The position numbers were made by a program, and so were the translations under genes. This document shows positions 20,718-31,127 of a stretch of 64,000 bases of DNA, in pieces. A model generated the notes under the pieces. That model was not told the DNA's origin. It made no database searches and saw only the letters and a list, made by a program, of their open reading frames with translations. This DNA comes from Prorocentrum cordatum (taxonomy: Eukaryota > Sar > Dinophyceae > Prorocentrales > Prorocentraceae): contig CAUYUJ010000747.1 in assembly GCA_963575745.1 (NCBI GenBank), positions 22,235-86,234 of the forward strand. The letters run 5' to 3'. Position 1 is the first letter of the stretch. Every line of letters begins with the position of its first letter.

Positions 20718-21240
20718 CTTACAGTCGGAGCCCTGAAGCAGGAGCCCTTTTCGTTGGGGAGGGGCTCCGCGTTCCTCACGTGTTTCACAGCGTGCCTCAG
20801 GTCTTCCCTTCTGTTTTCGATCGGAAGTCGAAGTTTGATTTATGGGAAAAAGGTTCAAGTTGGGGAGGGAGTTTTATTGATCTGGGAAAAGTTTGATTTA
20901 TGGGAAAAATTTGATTTGATGTTTTCGATCGGAAGTCGAAGTTTCGTTGGGGAGGGGCTCCGCTTTCCTCAAGTGTTTCACAGCTTGCCTCAGGTTTTTC
21001 CTTATGTTTTCGATCGGAAGTCGAAGTTCAACTTATGGGAAAAAGGGGCCTCGTTCCCTACTCAGGGTTCCTTACAGTCGGAGCCCTGAAGAAGGAACCC
21101 TTTTCGTTGGGGAGGGGCTCCGCGTTCCTCAAGTGTTTCACAGCGTGCCTCAGGTCTTCCTTATGTTTTCGATCGGAAGTCGAAGTTTGATTTATTGGGA
21201 AAAAGGGGCCTCGCTCTCCTTACTGAGGGTTCCTCAGGTC
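20718..21240 (+). repeat. Three tandem ~150-170-bp units
   Basis: CGTTGGGGAGGGGCTCCGC, TGTTTCACAGCGTGCCTCAG, TTTTCGATCGGAAGTCGAAG and TTATGGGAAAAAGG recur in order at ~20751, ~20946 and ~21103. CCTTACAGTCGGAGCCCTGA heads two of the three units. Confidence 0.85.
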
Positions 21241-22244
21241 AACGCCCCGACTGTATCTGGAGATGTCGGGCCCGTGCCTCCCAAGAAGCAGCCTCACTCT
21301 AAGGAGCCATCGCCCCTCCCTCCACCCCCTCGTGCGTGCCGCCAGGTTCCGCGGGGATCGGCCCAGGAGGGCGCGCCTCGATCCCCCACCGCCCACTCAC
21401 CGCCCCCGCCCAGGACAAGTGCGGATTCCAAGAGGGCGCCCTCGAGGGCGCGAGGTCATTCGCGCGTCGCGGTTCGGCTCCGATTCCTCCTCGTCCTCCT
21501 CTTCTCCCCTGGGAGGCGGCGCGAGAGCGCGAAGTTCTTCGCACCTCGCGCTTCGCGCAGCGCGGAGCGCGCAGCTGGGAGCCCTTGGCTTCGGTATCCG
21601 GGGGCCTCTCGCCGATCTGTTGGCGACGCACCGCCGATGCCGTGCCGATGCTGCCACCCCCGGAGCCGGCCCCCCTCCGGCGCCGCCCCTCGGCGAGAGA
21701 GGTTCCCTGGCCCTGGGCCCCGCGGGGAGCCGCGAGGCAGCAGGGGTGCAAGATCCCACGCCAGGTAGAGGCAGCAGAGCTGCGAGATCCCCTTTCTTCT
21801 TCCCCCTCCCCTTTCTTCTTCCATGGATGAGCCTTCTGCTCTCTTGCGCTGATGGGTAATCCGCGCCCTGCTGTTACTGCTGTGGCCTTCATTCTGTATA
21901 GTTTCGAACTGCAGGGCTGACGGGTTTGTCAACCACGACAGGTACTCCAGATTTCGTAGTAAAGGGAGGGGGGTCTCATTTCGGGGGGGGTCTTTTCCAG
22001 GCTATCTTGGAGGGCCTGGAGGGGTCTGGGGACGATGTTTTGGAGGGTTCTCCCACGGGGGAGGTCTGAAATGTCTTGCCTTGGAGGGTCCAGACCCCCT
22101 CCCTTTTATTACGAAATCTGGGGTAGAGGCAGCAGAGCCGCGGGGCAGCAGAGGCGCGAGAGCCCACGAGGGCGAGATCCCACGTGGAACGTTGCCCCCG
22201 CGGGGCGTCGCGAGGCAGCAGCGGTGCGAGTCGCGGGGCAACAG
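21241..22244. other. GC-rich spacer with GAGGCAGCAG motifs
   Basis: GTAGAGGCAGCAGAGCNGCG recurs at ~21763 and ~22125. No recognised gene. Confidence 0.4.
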
Positions 22245-22412
22245 TCAGGAGGAAAAAGAAACACACAGACACAATTAATCCTCGATTCCCCAGAAAATAT
22301 GGGAAAATATGGGAAGTGGGGGGGGGGAAGACAGAAACCCAGAACATATGGGAAAATATGGGGAATATTTTTATTTGTGTGTATTTATTTGTGTGCCCTG
22401 AGGCCCCTTCAA
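22245..22412 (+). repeat. Dispersed element R1, copy 9
   Basis: Full copy, TCAGGAGGAAAAAGAAACAC to GAGGCCCCTTCAAA. No further R1 copy was noticed to the right of this one. Confidence 0.9.
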
Positions 22413-22453
22413 ACAGAGGTGGCCGTCGGAGGCACCGGGAGTTCGTTCCAGGC

Positions 22454-22620
22454 GTACGTCGGGCTTGTCCCTCCACGGGAGGAGTACTCACAAATGCTTC
22501 AAACATGGTCTGGGGACTATCTGTTCTCAGTTGTTTGTTTGCAACCATGCTTGTTACTATTTTGGGCTATCTTTAGTTTTTCCTCGAACATCGGCCTGTA
22601 GGGGGACAGGCCCGACCTGA
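22454..22620 (+). repeat. MITE-like element R2, copy 2 (old)
   Basis: Left end GTACGTCGGGCTTGTCCCTC, right end CCTGTAGGGGGACAGGCCCGACCTGA. Flanks TTCCAGGC and TCCGAGGC match at 6 of 8 positions, consistent with a mutated 8-bp target duplication. Confidence 0.8.
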
Positions 22621-22764
22621 TCCGAGGCCTCCCAGACGGGGTCCGAGTGGACTCGGCGATCGGCGTTCGGCCCACGCCTCGGCTGCCGCCCCCCTGCTCT
22701 CGGCGCCAGGTGCAGCAGGGCACGGGTGCAAAACCGTGGCCGCGGAGGGCCGAACGCCATCCAT

Positions 22765-22999
22765 TCAAGCAGTGGCGCAGCGTCCTGGCTCGCTTATAGC
22801 CCCACCAAACGATGTTCTAAGAACCTTTTTGTGGTTTCCACGAAATGTTCTTAGAGCATTGCTGGCGGAGTCTGTCTTGTTTTATCCCATCGGGTGTATA
22901 TTTCCAGAACATTGTATTTGTTCTTAGAACATATTTCTGGGTTCTAAGAACATTTCGTGGTAGGACGATAGGAATGCCGGGACGGTCGGTCCCTGCTCA
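22765..22999 (+). repeat. TIR element R3, copy 2, with 6-bp target duplication
   Basis: TCAAGCAGTGGCGCAGCGTC left end and an inverted GACGGTCGGTCCCTGCTCA right end. The inner inverted block is CTTATAGCCCCACC / GGTAGGACGATAGG. Several TTCTTAGAACAT palindromic motifs lie inside. Flanked by ATCCAT at 22759-22764 and 23000-23005. Confidence 0.9.
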
Positions 23000-23112
23000 A
23001 TCCATGTTCCCGCTCTGGCCCCTCGCGGGGTTCGGGGCCTGAACAGGGGATGGATACCACGTCGAGCGCCTAATAGAGGTGGGCGGAGGATCGTCCCGCA
23101 CTGCCGAAGCAT

Positions 23113-23215
23113 CAGGGATGTGACCCGATGTGGAGCACGATCTTCTCCACGCCGACGTCCCCCGATACATCGCACAAACGTCGCCGATGCATTGGCGATG
23201 CGGTGCGCTCCTCCT
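23113..23215 (+). repeat. Repeat R7, copy 2
   Basis: GGAGCACGATCTTCTCCACG, GCCGACGTC and GATGCATTGGCGATGCGGTGC parallel the 14.4-kb copy. Confidence 0.6.
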
Positions 23216-24289
23216 CCCCAACCTATGCATGCGATTGGAGGGTTCCACTCCTGATCGTCGCCCCGGCAGAGCCTGCGTCAAAACGCCTCCGAACGGTAGA
23301 GGAGGGTGGGATTGCCGTATGTGCCGCCGCGCTGTTCCTCTCCTGATGTTGCTGCTCCAGATCGTTTCACGCGTAACCTTGGGCCTTCGAATGGTTGATT
23401 TCTTATCCTCCTGTACTGTGTCTCCTCGTCGACGTGCTCCTCCCCGTTCGCCCCCATCATCCTTCCCATTCTCACCCGTCTCGCCGTCCCTGTCCCTACC
23501 CCCCACACAGCTTTACGAGCGGTAGCCCCTATGCCAGTCCCGCCCAGGCATGTGCTTGGGGATGACGGAGTGCTACACGGGTGGCCCCAGGCTGGGGAGG
23601 GGGGGGAAACACACGTTGACGGTAGGGAGGGACGTTACGGCAGCAGCAATGGCATGACGAGGGAGGGTGAGGCAGCGGGATAACAGTAATGAGGCAGAGG
23701 AATTTTGGTCGATAGGCCCTGCGCTTATCTACAATGTTGCTTTGCGGGTGACAAAGAGGCTGGGCTGGGGCAGTTGCGTGAGCATTGCAAAGTGCATGCG
23801 CTGCCTATAACTACCCATCAATCTACCAATGCCCTTATGGAGCTGAAGGTACGGTCTGAAATGTGTAGTTGTCCAATTGCGCCGCCGCGCGAATTTGCCA
23901 CCGCGTTCGGGCGGGCTCCCAGGGGAGAAGGGGGGGATCTGGGGAGGGGAGCGATTGGGCACCCAGAAGGGATAGATGCCATGCGAGGTACTCCTGTCAG
24001 CATGCTTGAATCGGCTTCACTTTCTGTCTGGAAGACTGTGCGCGCTTCCCTGGAATTTTTCGGGGTTCGACTATGACGGCCCCCCGTTGCCCGGAGGGGG
24101 CTTGGGAGCCTACTTGAGACAGCCCCAAAGTGCATTCAAATGCTCTCTGACTCAGCCCAGAGTGCGTTTCTTCGTGTCTCGGCGGTACGAAACTGATTCC
24201 AAAAAGCACACATGTTGTGTAAGGTGTTGATTTCGAAGAGGGTTTCATGATGGCTTGAAGCTGCCAGGCCCAAGGAAGGTCCAAGACGA
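23216..24289. other. Spacer, nothing recognised
   Basis: Mixed sequence with poly-G runs. Short frames of ~120 codons lack recognisable motifs. Confidence 0.4.
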
Positions 24290-24470
24290 CCTCAAGATGG
24301 CCCCGACAGGTATTCCCCTAGACGTCCCGAAGTCTCCGACACACCGCCCAATGCCCCGCCCCCCGCCACGATCCCAAGGACCCCCACACTTGGCCCCAAG
24401 ATCCCTAGAGGGCTCCCCAAGAGGATCTCAGGACGCTCTACGGGAACCTGCAAGGGGGGACATAGCATAC
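24290..24470 (-). repeat. Degenerate CTTGG-type minisatellite, inverted
   Basis: CCAAGATCCCTAGAGGGCTC-type units, which on the minus strand resemble the GCGTCTTGG family at 16.6, 18.0 and 63.8 kb. Confidence 0.45.
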
Positions 24471-24527
24471 ACACATACAAACATTTACACATATGTGAAG
24501 ATGTATATGCGTGCATGTGCGCGCTTC

Positions 24528-24549
24528 TCATCCGCCTTGTTGGCTCAAG
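24528..24549 (+). other. Weak spliced-leader-like sequence
   Basis: TCCGCCTTGTTGGCTCAAG matches 14 of the last 16 positions of the dinoflagellate spliced leader (GCCATTTTGGCTCAAG). No recognisable gene follows, so chance is quite possible. Confidence 0.25.
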
Positions 24550-24698
24550 GCGTGCACACCCTGTTTAACTATCGGGCTTCGGTTCGTAATCGCCCCCCCC
24601 GGTTCAAAGATTTCCCAGAATGTCGCGTAGGGTTTGAATGGGACGGTGTGAAACTTCCGCACGGAACCATCTTCGCGTCTTCCTTCGTCATCATCTCT

Positions 24699-24830
24699 TC
24701 CCTCCTCCTCCTCCTCCTCCTCCTCCTCCTCCACACGAAGAGTAAGAGGAGTGAGGAGGCGAGGCGAAGGAGTGAGGAGGAGGGGGAAAAACAGGAGCAG
24801 GGCGAGGAGGAGGAGGAGGAGGTGGAGTGA
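24699..24830. repeat. CCT tract followed by GAGGA tract
   Basis: (CCT)n at ~24700-24732, then purine-rich GAGGAG sequence to ~24830, giving a loose inverted pair. Confidence 0.85.
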
Positions 24831-24939
24831 AGAGGAAGGAAAGGTGGAGGATGGCGCTGGACAACAAATAAAACTAAACAACCACAAGGAACAACACACA
24901 CACACACACACTCACACTACATACATTGAAATTCCGGCG

Positions 24940-26125
24940 GCAGACCGGGTAGGACAACCACTGGAACGGCAACAGCCCAGCAGAACAAACACTTCTTACT
25001 ATACTGTACAGCTCTCACTACATCTTCTACTGCAACGTATACCGCGCAGCATCATACAAGTCCTGCTACAGTCCATTGCCACAGCCACACGTTTGCCCCC
25101 AGATACAGTTCCCACAGCAGGCAGCAGCACAGCTCTCACTACAGGAATTACTACTGCCCCCCTTCCTCAACTTCCAAACCATAGCCGGTAGTACAGTCCA
25201 CTCCTTCGACGGCTCTCAATACAGGTCCGACTAGGATTTCCTCCAACTGGTTTCCCACAGGTCATCCACCAGCTCCTACTACAGCCACGCGCATAGCTGG
25301 CGCTACATATTTTGATGCAGGGCCTACTGCGGTTGATGGCACGGTATGGTACACGTCCTGGTCCACATCATAGTGCAACTCTTACCAACGCAGCCAGTAG
25401 CAGGGCTGTCATTCGGGCCCACGTGCCTGCTACACGTCCAATCGCCAGCAGTCGTACATATCCCAATCCAACGTTCAAGATTTGTTTCGCTACGGCCCCC
25501 AGTCAGTTCCCAGCACAGCTTCTCCAGAAACGCATCTTTCAGTTTTCAGGGCCGTTCCTTTTATAACGTATGCTGCATATCGAAGTACAGTTCCTAATAC
25601 AATCCCTTGGCACCGCCTCTCATGCAGCTCCAATTACACCATATACTACAACCAGTCCCAACGAAAGAGCTCCCATTACAGCTCTTATTTTCCCCCCAAG
25701 AAGCAGTTCCTAAGCCAGGCCGCGCGACAGCTCCTGCTACAGCACGTCCTACGAATATCACAGTTGCTCCTCGACAACTCTCACGGCAATTCCGTTTACA
25801 ACCTTTTACAGCAGTCCGTCCCGCAGTTCTTTTTTACAGCAGCATACAGCAGTTCCCATTATAGCCGCTCGCACAGTGCTTAGTACATGTGTGCTGCATG
25901 TTCTGCTGCAGTTGGTGGTACTAGCCCACTACATACCCCTGCGCAGCTTATCCGACCACAGCTCGTAACACAGCCTTCAGCACTGCTCTTACGAATGCTG
26001 CCTACTAAACTGCCAACTGGCACCAACCAATCCTGATAATGCATCTCCCGGAAGAACTGATAAAGCTTTTCGTGCAGTCAATTGTACAGCGTCCACTACA
26101 GTTCATACGGCAATGCCCACTACGC
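24940..26125 (+). repeat. Degenerate CTACAGCTCC-type minisatellite
   Basis: About 1.2 kb in which short units of the form CTACAGTTCCCACTACAGC recur with heavy divergence (CACTACA, GCTACAG, CAGCTCC, CAGTTCC). Several short Thr/Ser-rich frames run through it. Less GC-rich than its neighbours. Confidence 0.65.
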
Positions 26126-28473
26126 ATCTTAATTCAGCTTGGTTTGGGTTTCCTCATGCCAGTGACGGAGCGGTGCAGGCGGCGCGGGCGTTGCGCGGGC
26201 TGTTTGACATTCGGTCGAGGTGTGGTGCGTTTGCTTGCGTTCGCTGCCTCCTCCTCGCCCGTTCTCTCCTTCCTTCTTCCTCCTCATCTTCCGTCTCATG
26301 CCACCTCATTGTTCTATATCCTCGCCCTCGTGTTCCTTATCCCCCTCTTCCTTGCGAAGACAAATTTGCGCAAGATGGAAGTCCTCGACCGGGCGACGCC
26401 GGGCGACCTTCGTGGCCGAGCGGGCGTTATCGAGATTCACCGATGACAGTAACGCTTGCGCGCTTGCGACTGGTCGTAGCACACTCCCCCCCCTGCCCCA
26501 GCGGCCCAGGCCCCCGGTCAAACATGGAAGCAAGGATTTTGGCGAATATGGGCGTGGATATTAAGCGAGATGCGGGAGACGCGAGACCGAGTCACAAACA
26601 TCTCGTTGACTGACCTAAATAAAAGGGTCGGCTGGCGCGCTCGACAGTTGCTTGTGGACACAGATGCGGGCCGACTTCAGGCCAGCGACGAGGCCAATTT
26701 GGCAGATGCATCACAACCAGCGAATCACCAACGCGCACACGCACACGCACGTAGGCTATACGCATTATGGACCCACTTGGCCCCGCTCACGCGTCAACAA
26801 GTTTATTGGAGATTGAATTGGGAAGCCAACCGCTGACAACGAAGTCGTGTCCACGCGGCCGACCATGCCTCGATGATCATGCAGCGCAAAGTTCCCGCGC
26901 GGGGTTCATCGCCGCTTTCCGAGAATATCCGATGGGACTTTGGTTTGCCCGCGGCACGTTGGCAGACGGGCAAGCGTCGAGAGTCTTTCATCGCTGACGC
27001 GGCGCAGAGCATCGACAAATGTAAGGAGGCAGTCAGGGCAACTAAGATGGGTGAGTTCCCGACGCGACACAACGCATCACTCGCGCACATAATCTGGGAC
27101 TCTGGCAGCATGTATTTTGCCCCCTGGAAGGCAGCCGGCCCCACTGACATCGGCAGGCACGACTTGACCGACATAGCGTTGCTACAACAACGAGCCCATC
27201 ATCGCGCGCAGCTCCTGCCATTCAATTGTGCTGCGTTACGAGACAGAGAGCGACAACTACGCGCGCATCAAAGATGGATGAACTACGGGTGGAAGGAGTT
27301 TTGATCAAGATATACGCGATGCATGGGCGCCCCGAGGTCTCGCGCGCCGCGCGCCTTACTTGCCCGCGCACGAGCGGGCCGCCGCGTGGGCCCGAGACGA
27401 AGATCGCATGCGGCATCGCTCTCGACGCGCCCAACAGCAGAGGATCATACGACGGCCCTCTCCGAAGCTGCTACTCTGGGAGGTGCGCCATCACCGCCCA
27501 CGCAAATCAGCCTCGGCATCGATGGCCGGCTGCCGTCAAGAAGACGCTGGGCCGCATTGGCGACCCGGCACCAGTCGGCGAGCTTACGGGGGCCCCTGAC
27601 ACGGCAGACTCGGAAGCAGCCGCAGGGGAGCTCGAGCGCGCGCAGATGCGCATCTGGAAATAGGAACGCCGCAGGTATAGCCCGCCACGGGTCTGGCCGA
27701 TCGAGATCGCGATCGTGCTGCTGGACCCACAATGCCTTGCGCGGCCAGGCCACCAGCAGATGGGACTTGGGATCGCCGACGCCGACTACCAGCACGCGGA
27801 CCCCCTCGCCGCGCAAGCGCAAGCCGAGGCTGGGCCAGTCCCACCGCTGCCCCATCATCCAGACATTCGTCAAGCTGCTGGCCCGCGCGCGTCACTGCGA
27901 GTCTCTTCCGGCCCAGGTCTTCACCAGCAACGCCGTCGCGATCGGCAAGAAGGGGGAATCCCCGACGAGCAACGCCGTCGCGGACATCCACGCACGCGTT
28001 CGACTGCCACTTGACTGCCAAATTGTTTTGATCATTTTTGGCGACTGCATCTTCGCGTCGGCCTCATCCAGCACGGGGCGCCATATTCGCCGCCATCGCG
28101 GGCGCATGGAGGCGCCCGCATCCGTCGACGTGAGTCGCCGATGTTGGTGGCCAAGCTGGCGACGTGGAACCTGAGAGTTGCGCGTCTGTCCCCTGTGACA
28201 AAATCACATGACATGCGCAAACTTTCGCGACAGGCTGCCGCCGGAGGCCCATGGCCGCGCGCCCCGCTCGATGCGACGACGAAAATCTCCGCCCCTCCTC
28301 GAGCAGCATCGCGCCAATGCCGCAGCGCGCATTCAGACTTCCAGCGCCAGCCTTGCCCTTCGGCCGGGGGTGGAAGGGGGGGGCGGTGGGGGTTCTAACG
28401 ACTTTGAGTTGTTCATGGGCTCGTTCTACCCGCCGGTTTTAAAAGATCAATCAGACACGGCCGAAGCACAAGG
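26126..28473. other. GC-rich region with possible decayed coding sequence
   Basis: Several mixed-composition frames, such as 26873-27304 (143 codons), lie in shifting frames. None carries a motif I can name. It may be a decayed retroelement, but I see no diagnostic residue. Confidence 0.35.
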
Positions 28474-28852
28474 ATGCCCGGACGCCCGTCCTCAGCCGAG
28501 CAGCGCGACGCGATCTTCGGCGCGTTCACAGACGATTTACTCCAGATAATATTGGCCCTTGACGGTTCGGCCCATCAGGCCCTCTGGTTACATGCTACTG
28601 ACAACAATTTGCTCTCCCAGGCCCCGGGCATTGGCGGCTGCGCCCAGGACATAGGCAAGCAGGACGCACTGGCACGCATGCGAACCCGCGGGGCCACAGG
28701 GGAGGTGGAACAACGCATTTCTGGGAGCGCGGGCCAGGATCTAATGCGTTTTGGGGGATATGCAAACGTAGCTAGCAGCCGCCGTCATGATATTGAAGCT
28801 CGAATTCAGTTTGGAAAAGGCGGGCGGGCTCGCCTCGGCAAATGCTGGCCCT

Positions 28853-28925
<73 letters not shown>

Positions 28926-29180
28926 TGGAAGCCCGAGCGTCTGCCGTTCCTGTCCAACATCGCAGGGCGCATCTGGTCAGGGATAGTCAGGCGCGGGCTT
29001 AGTCCACGGGGATATCACCGACTAGACAGCATCATCGCGCGACAGTTACGAGCAATGATGAGGGGGTGCCGCGCATCGAGCGCACGACCACATCACGCAC
29101 CATTCCCCCGCGACCCTTCAGATGTTCAAAGAGTGGCAGCGCCTGCAGCGGTAGAATTACTCGCGCGCGGGCTGATCTAG
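28474..29180 (+). pseudogene. Possible decayed RT/LINE fragment
   Basis: In one frame IFGAFTDDLLQIILAL resembles an RT motif C region (x-x-DD with hydrophobic flanks). About 500 bp further, in another frame, GYHRLDSIIARQLRAMMRG resembles the segment after the RT thumb in dinoflagellate LINE proteins. The two lie either side of a poly-G tract and in different frames, so any element here is broken. Both matches rest on my memory of the family. Confidence 0.3.
28854..28922 (+). repeat. Poly-G tract
   Basis: 69 bases with a single T at 28884. It gives poly-Gly and poly-Pro artefact frames and is a likely G-quadruplex or assembly problem site. Confidence 0.97.
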
Positions 29181-30656
29181 GCAGAGCGACGCGAGCATTT
29201 GCGCCCGCCGCGGCCACTTCCTCGCCGCCTTTTCTGGGCGGCGCAGGTTCGAGCAGCAGGCGGCCATGGGCAGCCGCCCAGCCAGCGCAGCCACCCTCAA
29301 CTCGCAGGGCGCTCTTTCGACGGACTCGAACATCCCCCTTGGGCCAGGCAGCGCGCGGGGGATCTTTCGCGCCTGGCCTCGCATCCCATCGGCGAGAATC
29401 CCCCGGGGACGCGGCGGCCGCCTGCTGTGAAAATCTGCGGCGGGGGGGGGGGGGGGGCGCGAATGCGTGCGAGACGCCTCCTTGCATCGTGGCCCGCGCG
29501 CTCTACGCTCCTCTTTCTGGGCGTCTCAACGGCCCCATCCAGGAACCAGCGCGTTCGCCTGCCCACCCCCCACCCCCCTCGGCCGAATCCTTCGACGAGA
29601 CCAATGGAGACGACGAGGTCAACAGGCCATTCGCATGCAGCATCGAGTCTTGCGGGCAACGATTCGGGATCATTAAGCAGCTAGACCCACGTCGGGCAAA
29701 TTCGACGGCGAGGGACACGGACTGCCACGATTGCTAACTGCTCCACAGCCGGACAATGCACGCACCGCCCGCTAAACTACATTTCCCAACGCAGGACATG
29801 TATTACGACGCATGCGGCGCTCAAGGATAGCAGGCTGGAGCATGCCAGAAGTCACTCATCATGCATGCCCAAGTGTACCAGCTACATGTAACACAAATCC
29901 ACTACGTGAATATGTATGAGACCAAGCATGTCAGCATGAATGGCATTGCCAACACAGTCTACGAGCCATGTACTTGCACATCTTCCACCGTCGCCAACGG
30001 ATTCGCCGTTTATGCTAGTTTTGACCAGGACCGAGGCGCGCCCTTCAAAATTGGGCACCGCTACGCCTCCGCCGCCGCGCGTTCCCCACCTATTTCGCAC
30101 GCGGTGGCCAAGGCGCGTCGAGGGCGCGCCTGGCACTCGAGCTGCGCTCAGACGATCGGCAGAATTCACCCGCGGCTCTCGGGTTCCAGCGCCACGAGCA
30201 CCTCGGAGCATCAGTGCCTGGTGGCAGGGCGCGACCAGCAGCTGCATCATCATCGGCGCCATCGAGCGACCTCGGGGGCAACATTCGCAGCACCGACCCA
30301 GCGGAGGCGGGGGGGGCGCAGCCCCAGCGGCCGCCGAGAGCGGACTGGCGCACCCCCCCCGGCCTCATGGGGACCACGGGCGCCTGGGAACGCATCCGGG
30401 CCAGGGGGCAGAGCGCCAGCAGCGGCGAGGCCCCGCCTCGCCCGCCCACCGCAGCAACGAGCGGGCGGGGCAGCCCGGCCCCTCCCCGCGGGGGCGCGGG
30501 AGCCCAGCCGCCCGCGGGGTGCGAGGGCGGGGCCGAAGGCGCGCGAGAGCCTCGCAGGAAGGCCCGAGGAGTCGGCCGCGGGGCGAGGCGCGGGGGCCAC
30601 GGCGGGAAGACGTGGGGCAGCAAAGACAATAATTTGCTGCCCTCCCGCGCTCGGTC
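29181..30656. other. GC-rich spacer, nothing recognised
   Basis: Long Arg/Pro/Ala-rich frames on both strands. No motif supports any of them. Confidence 0.4.
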
Positions 30657-31127
30657 TTGAAGTTGCCCCTGCAAGCATCGCGCAATGCCCGCCTCGACAG
30701 CGGCATCAACTGCGCCGCGTGCGCAACGAGCAGCAAGCACCCCGTCATCTACGCCATATCTCTCGCGCCCCAGGCCCACAATAACGCGCTCGACGAGATG
30801 CGCGGGGGCAGCGGCCCCATGGGCAACCAGAGGCGGAAGGAGATCGGGTCGCCAGCGCCATCGCTGGGCCCCGCTTCGCTCGAGGCGCTCCCGAAGTGCG
30901 ACACCGGAGGCAAGCTGCAAGCGGAGATCGGAGAATACCGGGAGAAAGCGCAGCCCGCGGACGAGGAGAAGCTCGAGGTCGTGGTTTCGAAGGACGACCT
31001 GCAGCTCGCCATCGGTTCCATCTGGTTTGAGAGTTGCCTCGGCATGGGGAAGATGAAGCTTGCGATCGGGGCCCCAACATGGGCGGGCTGCTCGCGCATG
31101 CAACGGCCGCTGGCGTTAGATGGTTAG
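30657..31127 (+). CDS. Unrecognised 156-codon open frame
   Basis: This frame begins MKLPLQASRNARLDSG, and its later half (EEKLEVVVSKDDLQLAIGSI) is mixed and amphipathic, with G/C-ending codons. That is more gene-like than the neighbouring Arg/Pro frames. No domain, signal peptide or membrane segment is recognised. No introns or neighbours help assign a role. It could be a decayed retroelement ORF or a chance frame in GC-rich DNA. Confidence 0.22.
   Translation: MKLPLQASRNARLDSGINCAACATSSKHPVIYAISLAPQAHNNALDEMRGGSGPMGNQRRKEIGSPAPSLGPASLEALPKCDTGGKLQAEIGEYREKAQPADEEKLEVVVSKDDLQLAIGSIWFESCLGMGKMKLAIGAPTWAGCSRMQRPLALDG

Noticed and set aside
24903-24915. CACACACAC tract as a promoter element
   Set aside because: A short dinucleotide repeat with no gene beside it.
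28141-28398. ATWNLRVARL as an endonuclease start
   Set aside because: Looks like an AP-endonuclease N-terminus, but no catalytic motifs follow and an RT-like motif lies only ~350 bp later, too close.
29861-30784. 307-codon frame
   Set aside because: Its first ~70 residues look natural but the rest is Arg/Pro/Ala-rich GC-bias sequence. No motif, and frames on all strands are equally open.
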